Source: Aspidapion aeneum
Lineage: Eukaryota > Arthropoda > Insecta > Coleoptera > Brentidae
DNA length: 64,000 nt
Direction: 5' to 3'
Assembly: GCA_963576565.1 (NCBI GenBank)
Contig: OY755048.1
Span: 5,480,220 to 5,544,219 of the forward strand
Positions within the stretch are counted from its first letter, which is position 1. Each line of letters opens with the position of its first letter. Shown in pieces: positions 56,730-64,000 of the stretch. Under the pieces are notes generated by a model that saw only the letters and a list, made by a program, of their open reading frames with translations, ran no database searches and was not told where the DNA came from. Position numbers and translations under genes: made by a program.

Positions 56730-57408
56730 TTAATTGGACAGAATGCACTTGGCAGATAAATAATCAGAGTTTTGACTAAATATATTTTTTGTCCGCCATC
56801 TCAAAATCCAAGATGGCGAACGAAATTAAAATGTATCCTTCAAAGATGCTCGTTTATTCTTGTGTTGCGAACATGCTTTATTTTTTTTTAAATAAGTAAA
56901 AAAGCTGCATTCCTGCCACGCACAACAAGTTACGAATCAGCAAAATCGGCTCGCTGGTTTAAAAAAATATATTTTGGTTTCAACCATTGCTTTGCATATT
57001 ATACGATTGCCTTGCCAATCCTCTCTGCATTTATTTCCTTGTAAATTCATTACTCCTGAACCGATTTTGATGAAATAAAAACATCCCATCCTGGTTAGAA
57101 TTGATTTCTTTTTAAAGATCATGATCAAAGTTTATCGCCATCTTAAAATTTATGATGGTGGACAGAAATCACTACTTTTCTACCACACAACGAGGTAGAA
57201 ATTAGTAAAATTGGTGTGATGGTTCTCAAAAAATCTATTTTTGTTTCAACCATTGTTTTACAGATTATATCATTGCATTGCCAATCCTGTTTGCATTCAT
57301 TTCCTTAAAAAATACTCTGCCAATCTATGGGCACCTAAGCTCACACTAGGAACTATAGTTATAGTGTGAGCTAATATAATCAAAAACTGAAATATATTTT
57401 ATTCAAAT

Positions 57409-57722
57409 CCAGACTCAATTACCTTTCGTTTGATACCACACAAGTCATGTTTTGACTTAAACTCAAATTTTTTAAATCTACCCCCACCCTTTAAAAAAAC
57501 GAAAATGTATTTTGTTTAACTCCAGACTCAATTACCTTTCGTTTGATATCACACACGCCATATTTTCACTTAAACTCTAATTTTTGACATCTACCCCCAC
57601 CCTTTTTTTTTAATAAACTAAAGTTCATTTTGTTTAACTCCAGATTTAATTACCTTTCGTTTGATATCACACACGCCATATTTTCCCATAAACTCTAATT
57701 TTTGGAATCTACCCCCACCATT
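57409..57722 (+). repeat. Three direct repeats, 113-118 bp
   Basis: Starts at about 57,409, 57,522 and 57,640: CCAGACTCAATTACCTTTCG, then TTTGATATCACACACGCC and CTACCCCCACC. Confidence 0.85.
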
Positions 57723-57849
57723 TTATTTGGCTTGCGTTCGGTGGATTTTGTTCATTTTTAAATGGGACCATCACGGCCCAAGACCCAACTTAGGTACCAA
57801 ATTTCATTAAAATCGGACAAGCGGTTTTTGAGTTATGCGGGTTGGTCGT

Positions 57850-57908
57850 TACAGACAGACATACAGACAGTCAGACAGACAGACATACAGACAGACAGAC
57901 AGACAGAG
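57850..57908 (+). repeat. (CAGA)n microsatellite
   Basis: Imperfect ACAG/ACAT tetranucleotides over about 58 bp inside the HINE-like element. Confidence 0.9.
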
Positions 57909-59015
57909 AGCAAAACAAAAAAGTTTCAAAATCATCTGAAACGCAAAGATATATAAAAATTTTTGAAATCATAGCAACTTTTTTTTTCTCGAAAAAATTA
58001 GGATCACCATAGCTCACACTACTTATAACAGTAGTAGTGTGAGCTAAAATTATGGTGACAATTGATTGCTCTTTAAAGATTGTAATAAAAATTTTCCGCT
58101 ATCTTGGAATTTAAGATGTCGGACAATGTCGGATTTGTAAAACAATGGTTCACCGAGTACTTTGTAACTTGTTAGTCGAAGAAAAGTTGTGCTTTTCTTT
58201 AAATTAAAAAGAAACTAAAACATTTAAGCAAATAAGAATAAACTTGCCTCTTTGAAGGGTCAAGTATGATTCGGTCCGACATCTTAACTTTTAAGATGGC
58301 GGCAAATTTCGATTATAATCTTTAAAGAACAATCAATTCTTACCATGATTTTTTTTATTCTACTAAAATTGGTTTAGTAATAATGAATTTATAAGAAAAT
58401 GAATGCAGACACGATTGGCAATGCAATGGTATAATCTGTAAAACAATGGCTGAAACAAAAATAGATTTTTTGAGAACTACCACATCGATTTTACTAATTT
58501 GTACCTCGTTGTGCGGCGGAAAAGTAGTACTCTTCTATAAATTAAACTAGAAACTAACACATTTTCAGAAAATAAGAATAAACACGGCATTTTGAGGAAT
58601 CAAATATGATTCTGTCCACCATCATAAATTTTAAGATTGCGATAAATTTTAATCATGATCTTTAAAAATCAATCATTTCTCACAGTTTTATATCAAAATC
58701 GGTTCAGTAGTAATGAATTTATTAAGAAATAAAAGCAGACATGATTTGTAAGGCAATCGTATAATATTCAATACAATGGTTGAAACAAAAATCTTTTTTT
58801 TAAGAACCACCAAATCGATTTTAATGATTGGTACCTTATTGGGCGTGGCAAAAATGCAGCTTTTCCGCAACACAAGAATAAACGAGCATCTTTGAAGGGT
58901 AAAATTTAATATTGTCCGCCATCTTGGAATTTGAGATGGCTGACAAAAAATATATTCAATCAAAACTCTGATTAATTCTCTGTCATGTTCAGTTTGTCCC
59001 ATTAAAACCGAACCG

Positions 59016-60656
59016 AACACCCAAGCCTAAGATTTTTTATATATTTTCCACATATTTCATGAATAAACACAAAAAATAGCATGAAATACGACATCATGAG
59101 GCCCTCCCCCCCAAGACATATTCCTGGGTGCGCCACTGGTAATTGTCAGACAGTGTTGATCAGGTGTCAGACAGAGCGCGAGGGGAGAGATGCAGAGAGC
59201 AAATCTCCAACTTTCAGTGGATTACGAATTGCGACAGTGCTCACGGAAGTCATGTAGCAGGGAAAAAACTACTACGCTACACTTCTACTCTCAGAAGAGC
59301 AAAAATGCGCTCGATGGTACTTTTAAATAAAGAAATAGTTGAAAGTAACCACTCCTTTGAGCTAAAAATTATTTAATTTTATTTATAACATAACAGGGTT
59401 CCTAAGTTTATATCTTACATGGGAAAAGACGTGTGACTCTATCGATTAGGTTTTTTTCCACTAAGTACGAAATCATCACAAATTTTTATTCAAATTTGGT
59501 CAACTTTTGAAGTTAAAAAACATGTAGAAAATCCCAACTAAAGTTTCATGTAAGCATTAAGTACCAAAAATACATTTATTAATAAAGTTAAGAAATCAAC
59601 ATTTAAAGAACCATAATTTTATTAACCTTAAAAATAATACCATCAATGTATGGTTACTCTTATAGTTTTTTTCCTAGATCTCATGTCTAACGTTGAATTT
59701 AAAATATATAAAGCTAATAAATGTTTTTTTTTGTTTTTTTAACATTAAAATATTTAAAAAAAATTAAACTATGGAGGGTGCTGCCTTAGTTCCACTACCA
59801 AAGTCGGCCATTTTTTGTTGCGTGTCGCCCTAATTTTATCTAACCTAATCTGTGCGTTTCGCTGCGAGTTAATAGACACTTATTGGAATAAAATCTGAAC
59901 TTATTTTAAAATTGACCGTATTGTGACAGATATGCATATAAAAAGCAGCTGGTTTCTTTCAAAATTCGGCCTTTGTGTATTTAAAAACCGGGTTTATTAG
60001 TGTCGATATTTATTAAATGAAAGTTAGCGTCTTTATTATTAAATTTGGCTTTGGTATGTCAATTTTGAAAGGTGAGGTGTTAGTTTTCTGTGTAAATGTG
60101 TCAAAATAAAGTCGACTCTAAAATAAAGTCAGGTTTTATTCCAATAAATCCCTAATAAAACAAACTGGTAAATTAAAAGCTGAAATTTTAATAATGAAAG
60201 TGAATAAATATTTGGGTCGGAATATACTCCAGTTGTATGGGAAAGCTGGTATATAGTTAAAGAAAAACAAGTAGGTATGCAGTGATTTAAATAAAGCACC
60301 ACAAGGGCCTTAACTTGCCGCCAATTCATGACACAGCCTCGCCGCGCGCCGCACCAACTCGCAACCAAGCCGGGTTTTTAGTTTGTTTCTTATAGTAGTT
60401 TTGGGTCGGCGGCGAAATGCACGGCGCGTGGAGAGTTGGCTTGGCGGTGAGTAGGGTCGGATGCGGTGAATCGGCAGGGGTGAACTGTCTATGGCGGCAT
60501 TCTTTAACCACTTACCAGAGGCTGCTGCTCTTTAAGGCCGCATGGCCGCACACCCCTTCATAATAAATTATATTTTAATTAAAATATAATTTATTAAATA
60601 TTTTGCTTATTCTATAATTATTCCTTTCGCCTTGACGCAGACCATGAATAACGTTC
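59016..60656. other. Unassigned region with a GC-rich patch (60,300-60,560)
   Basis: The ORF at 59,143-59,376 (77 codons) has no motif. The patch at 60,300-60,560 has many CpGs (GCCGCGCGCCGCACC; CGGCGGCGAAATGCACGGCG) unlike its surroundings. It could be a promoter-like or transposon-derived island. No element ends found. Confidence 0.35.
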
Positions 60657-60823
60657 CAGAGATGGGTAGTTCGCGAACGAACTGGAAAAATGAACTAGTT
60701 CATTTAACATCGAAAACGGACTAGTTCACTTTTCTAAAATGAACTAGTTCAAAATGAACTATAAAGAAGCAACACACAATATTCTTGCCAGGCATAACTC
60801 AATTATTTCTGTATTGTGCATTA

Positions 60824-61129
60824 AGGCCGCTTGACATGGTGCATGACAATAAAATTTGCAGGCAAATGTATGAAATTTTGCCCAGGTGCATTCGCAGTAC
60901 AAATCCAGCTGATTGTTGCAGGCAATCCATTTTTATCGGTCCGGTGCCATTTTTTTGAATGCAAACTGTACTTGCATGCAAACTGGGGAATTTTTACCCA
61001 GTTTCTTGGAATCAATGCATGGCCATGCACAATGTTAAACGAAAAGAAGATTTTTTGCAGGCAACAATTTGACCGAAATTTTTTGCTTGCAAATATTTGC
61101 AGCGCGTCATGCACCATGTCAAGAGGCCT
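60824..61129. mobile_element. Harbinger-like MITE, 306 bp
   Basis: AGGCCGCTTGACATGGTGCA TGAC at the left and its inverse (one substitution in AGGCCTCTT) at the right, flanked by TTA (60,821-60,823; 61,130-61,132). The interior has repeated TTTGCAGGCAA-like motifs. The ORFs over it are chance. Confidence 0.8.
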
Positions 61130-61306
61130 TTAGGAACGCGGCTATCTGTGTTCCTCTTCGTGATATACTAAACGATACCGCGGTGCTTTCTACGAGGAAG
61201 GAACGAACTGATAGAAATGGACGGGTAAAGTTGAACCAACTATTTGAAATTTTTATTTGAATGGAAAATTAAGGAACTGCTAGCCTAATACGACGTCGGC
61301 AACACT

Positions 61307-62712
61307 TTTTTTTTTTTTGTCAAACACACTGTGTTTTTTTATTACAATCTAGTCAGTAAGACTAATTAGCAATTTTGTTTTAACTTAATTTACTAGAAAA
61401 GTCAGATTTAAACTTAGGGTTCACTCAACAGTTCTCCCCGCTTTGTTTAGTCTGTAACTCACAATTGTGTTGTGTTTATAGCATTATTTTGTTTTATGTG
61501 TAATTCACTTAGTGTTTACTAGCTCAAACGGCTTCACTCTTTTTAGTCGTCGAACTAGCATAGTATTGTCTAGAAGCTGAATTGCTTCCACATTCACATG
61601 CCGATGGAGTCTATCTTCATGGCTTTTTGCGTACTTTTTTATAGTCTCTGCTACAGTTTCGATTTTTAGATCTCAATGAAGGTCACTATTTCGAACGTAC
61701 CAAGGTGCATTCACAATGTTTCTTAATACTTTATTTTGAAATCTCTGTACAACTAGAATGTTACTCTCTTTAGCACAACCCCATAGTTGAATACCATATG
61801 TCCATACTGGTTTCAGTATTTGTCTATAAAGCAGTAACTTATTATGAATTGTTAAATTGGACTTCCTTCCAATTAGCCAGTTCATTTTTCTATACCTTAT
61901 CTCAAGTTCTTCTTTTTTTTTCTTAACATGTGCTTTCCAGCGCAATTTGGCATCAAGTGTCATACCTAGATATTTTGCCTGATTCGAATAGGGTACTGGA
62001 ATGTTGTTAATTGTTATTTGTATGTGATTTATATTTTTGTTTGTTTGATTTGGTTTCATTTAATTTTATTCGCCACTTTGTGGTCCAACTGTGAATTTGG
62101 GTAACTGCATCCTGAAGTTTTTCTATGCATTTTTCAATAGATTTTTCTACCGTCAATAAACCAGTATCATCGGCAAATGTTGCTAAGTGACAATTTTCTG
62201 GCTTTGGGATATCACAAGTGAATAATAAGTATAGATAAGGGCCTAGTACGCTACCCTGGGGCACGCCTGCTTGAATTTTTCTTAAATTTGAGTATGAGTC
62301 TTCCTGTTTTACTCTAAAATGTCTATCAGATATGTATGATTCCAAAATATCCGAATATTGTTTTGGCAGAAACCTTTTTAGTTTAAAATTAAGGCCTTCA
62401 TGCCACACTTTGTCAAATGCTTGTGCTACATCTAGAAAAACTGCAGAACAAACTTTTCCCTCTTCTAGTGCTTTTTCTATTATATTAGTAATTCTGTGTA
62501 CTTGATCTATCGTGGAATGCTTGTCTCGAAAACCAAATTGATGAGATGGAATAATTTCTTGTCTTTCTATGATGGGTTTTATTCTTTTAAGCAATAATTT
62601 TTCATAGAGCTTGGATATAATTGGCAGCAAAGATATTGGCCTGTAAGATGACACGTCATGGAGTGGTTTTCCCGGTTTTGGAATCATGATAACTTCTGCA
62701 ACTTTCCACAGT
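61307..62712 (-). mobile_element. Jockey-type LINE, 5'-truncated, 11-bp target duplication
   Basis: Flanked by TCGGCAACACT at 61,296-61,306 and 62,713-62,723. A poly(A) tail (T-run as written, 61,306-61,318) follows the 3' untranslated region. It is inserted inside the hAT-like element. The endonuclease and ORF1 are lost by truncation. Confidence 0.92.
61511..62712 (-). pseudogene. Jockey reverse transcriptase, one frameshift and one early stop
   Basis: Minus strand from 62,712: ELWKVAEVIMIPKPGKP, SSYRPISLLPIISKLYEKLL, HQFGFRDKHSTIDQVHR, FLDVAQAFDKVWHEGL, AGVPQGSVLGPYLY, the catalytic TFADDT, and WRIKLNETKS. A frameshift near 62,010-62,060 leads to KYLGMTLDAKLRWKAHV, WTYGIQLWGCAK and RFQNKVLRNIVNAPWYV. 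A TGA at 61,673-61,675 cuts the frame, but it stays open beyond it (NVEAIQLLDN, RRLKRVKPFELV) to the natural stop near 61,511. The motif order and the NAPWYV ending are typical of the Jockey clade. Only two lesions, so the copy is relatively young. Confidence 0.9.
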
Positions 62713-62872
62713 TCGGCAACACTGACAGGATATAGCCATTCCGTTAATTGTTCAGTGAACTAGTTCATTTTGGTGAACTAGTTCATTAAAATGAACTGCT
62801 AAGCACATCTCTATAAAGTTCATCTCCGACTGCCTACACGATTAAGTACGAATCGATAATTGCTAGCATATA

Positions 62873-63519
62873 CAGGGTGTTTCCTAAACATTGGTCAAAA
62901 ATTCGTGGTGTGATTCCTGGACTATTTTCATGGAAAAAAGTTCCTAGAAACATTTGTCGAAAAATGGTTCCTAAGGGAGCTACGCCCCTTTAAAAAGGGC
63001 ACCCTGAAGACTATATTTCCGAAACCATCTAAGCAAAAATCATGAAATTTCGTACAATGTATAAACTTTTAAAGCTGCATCAGAATTTCAGCTAAGATTT
63101 GCAAAATTTTAATCAGGGGCGTACCATACCAGGGGGGTTAAGGGTAAAAATAATTTTTTTTCTTTGGTAGTTTTTTTACATTGAGATTTTAGAATATGAT
63201 ACCTAAAGGTTTTTCACGTAAGAAAGGTGCTCTTAGTTTATATCGATAAGGCGAGTAGTTTTCGAGGAAATCACAATTTTCGACATTGATGCATCAACAC
63301 CCTCAAGATGAATTTTCCTTAATAGTTTCGAAACCCCTCATAAAAACATTATGAAATTTGGTACACGGCATAAAATTTTGACGGCAAATTGTTAAATTTC
63401 TCTCTGAGGTGTAACAGTCTTCAGAGTGCCCTTTTTAAAGGGGCGCAGCTCCCTTAGGAACCATTTTTCGACAAATGTTTTTACGATCTTTTTTTCATGA
63501 AATGTTTAAGAAAACCCTG
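62873..63519. mobile_element. TA-flanked fold-back element, 647 bp
   Basis: CAGGGTGTTTCCTAAACATT and the inverse of CAGGGTTTTCTTAAACATTT mark the ends, flanked by TA (62,871-62,872; 63,520-63,521). The arms of about 130 bp share TTTGTCGAAAAATGGTTCCT, AAGGGAGCT and CCCTTTAAAAAGGGCA blocks. No ORF. Confidence 0.82.
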
Positions 63520-63685
63520 TATACATAAGTTATGGTCGGAACATGATAAAACGATTTCTTAAACGTTACGAAAGGGAAAAGAAAAATTAGGAACATTGTA
63601 AGCAGGTAAATTTTATGTTGATTTTCATTTCTCTTTTTTAGAGTAATTTTTTCAGTATTCAGTTTTTTCAATACATTGCAGTATT

Positions 63686-64000
63686 AGCTCACACTACTAC
63701 TATAAGTAGTGTGAGCTATGGTGATTCTAATTTTTTCGAAAAAAAAAAGTTGCTCCGATTTCAAAAATTTTCGTTTCAGATGATTTTGAAACTTTTTTGT
63801 TTTGCTGTCTGTCTGTCTGTCTGTCTGTCTGTATGTCTGTCTGTCTGTATGTCTGTCTGTAATGACCAACCCGCATAACTCAAAAACCGCTTGTCCGATT
63901 TTAATAAAATTTGGTTTCTAAGTTGGGTCTTGGGCCGTGATGGTCCCATTTAAAAATGAACAAAATCCACCGAACGCAAGCCAAATAAAAGGGTGGGGGT
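63686..64000 (-). mobile_element. HINE-like element, second copy, cut by window end
   Basis: Starts with the AGCTCACACTACTACTATAA GTAGTGTGAGCT hairpin (63,686-63,717), followed by (GTCT)n at 63,805-63,860, then the inverse of the unique block (CCGCTTGTCCGATTTTA; ACAAAATCCACCGAACGCAA). It runs into the first direct repeat (GGGTGGGGGT) at the window edge. Same family as 57,338-58,045, opposite orientation. Confidence 0.7.

Larger units (their letters stand above)
57338..58045 (+). mobile_element. HINE/DINE-1-like non-autonomous Helitron (candidate)
   Basis: Both ends are hairpins of AGCTCACACTA/TAGTGTGAGCT (57,338-57,372 and 58,011-58,045). Inside come three 113-118-bp direct repeats, a unique block (TTGCGTTCGGTGGATTTTGT; AAAATCGGACAAGCGG) and a (CAGA)n microsatellite, in that order. 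Terminal inverted hairpins, central tandem repeats and a GTCY-type microsatellite are the recognised layout of Helentron-associated elements such as Drosophila DINE-1. CTAA follows the right stem, compatible with a CTRR terminus. A second copy, inverted, starts at 63,686. Confidence 0.6.
56730..59015. mobile_element. Large fold-back mosaic with repeated CGCCATCTT hairpins
   Basis: The outer ends (TTTTAATTGGACAGAATG, ATAATCAGAGTTTTGAC, ATATATTTTTTGTCCGCCAT) are inverted copies of the right end (TGGCTGACAAAAAATATATT, ...TTAATTCTC...CCCATTAAAA). The arms carry repeated modules with a small hairpin, consensus CCGCCATCTTRRAATTTAAG ATGGCGG, near 56,800, 57,145, 58,105, 58,280, 58,615 and 58,920. 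TGGTTGAAACAAAAAT and AAAATCGGTTCAGTARTAAT blocks lie between them. The HINE-like element at 57,338-58,045 interrupts it. Noncoding. Confidence 0.7.
60657..62813. mobile_element. hAT-like non-autonomous element with two nested insertions
   Basis: The left end CAGAGATGGGTAGTTC and right end GAACTGCTAAGCACATCTCT A form short TIRs flanked by TAACGTTC (60,649-60,656) and TAAAGTTC (62,814-62,821), an 8-bp duplication with one mismatch. Repeated AATGAACTAGTTCATTT palindromes lie near both ends. CAGxGATGGG ends and 8-bp duplications fit hAT. Without the nested MITE and LINE, about 440 bp remains, with no transposase. Confidence 0.75.

Noticed and set aside
57762..57956. ORFs containing TDRQTDIQ-type repeats (also 63,684-63,869)
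   Set aside because: They are translations of the CAGA/GTCT microsatellite inside the HINE-like elements.
60821..61133. Overlapping 98- and 100-codon ORFs on both strands
   Set aside because: They coincide with the palindromic Harbinger-like MITE and mirror each other.

Overview
This window looks like AT-rich, transposon-dense genomic DNA from an arthropod, most likely an insect. The reasons are the mix of RTE-like and Jockey-type non-LTR retrotransposons, a P-element-type transposase relic, PIF/Harbinger-, hAT- and mariner-like terminal-inverted-repeat (TIR) elements, and a candidate non-autonomous Helitron (HINE/DINE-1-like) with a (GTCT)n core. I found no host protein-coding gene I can defend and no convincing RNA gene. 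Almost every recognisable feature is a mobile element or a tandem repeat, and most elements are broken.

Layout. 1-3.8 kb: two TIR elements (263-1117 and 1950-3767) with related ends, 4-bp target duplications and multiple internal copies of an element-specific 12-14-mer; the second carries a transposase relic. 3.8-9.2 kb: unclassified repeats, including a 1.14-kb sequence present two and a half times, one copy split by a 1,078-bp TIR element. 9.9 kb: an RTE-like fragment. 10-16.4 kb: mostly unassigned, with an unusual CATTCCATG motif cluster near 14.0-14.6 kb.

16,471-26,842 is the centrepiece. It is a 10.4-kb element with 30-bp TIRs and a 9-bp flanking duplication. Inside are 12 head-to-tail 797-bp units, each carrying the same decayed C-terminus of a P-element/THAP9-type transposase. 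The array has a five-unit higher-order duplication, and its repeat junction lies inside a mariner-like MITE that survives whole only at the right end.

27-44.5 kb: long-armed fold-back elements flanked by TA, small palindromic MITEs, a Harbinger-like element with a nested RTE-like LINE, a CCGCGG-rich TIR element, and a TIR element carrying two RTE-like LINE copies in opposite orientation, itself sitting in the tail of another LINE. 44.5-53 kb: AT-rich repeats, another RTE-like LINE against a (TA)n tract, and two more fold-backs. 53-55.4 kb: nothing assigned. 55.4-64 kb: a 142-bp tandem array, a palindromic MITE, a large fold-back holding a HINE-like element, a hAT-like element with nested Harbinger-like MITE and Jockey LINE, another TA-flanked fold-back, and the start of a second HINE-like copy.

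The elements are layered insertions, and target-site duplications often fix their order. No intact autonomous element is visible, so any mobility would need proteins encoded elsewhere. All family names come from motifs, TIRs and duplications read by eye; no database search was run.
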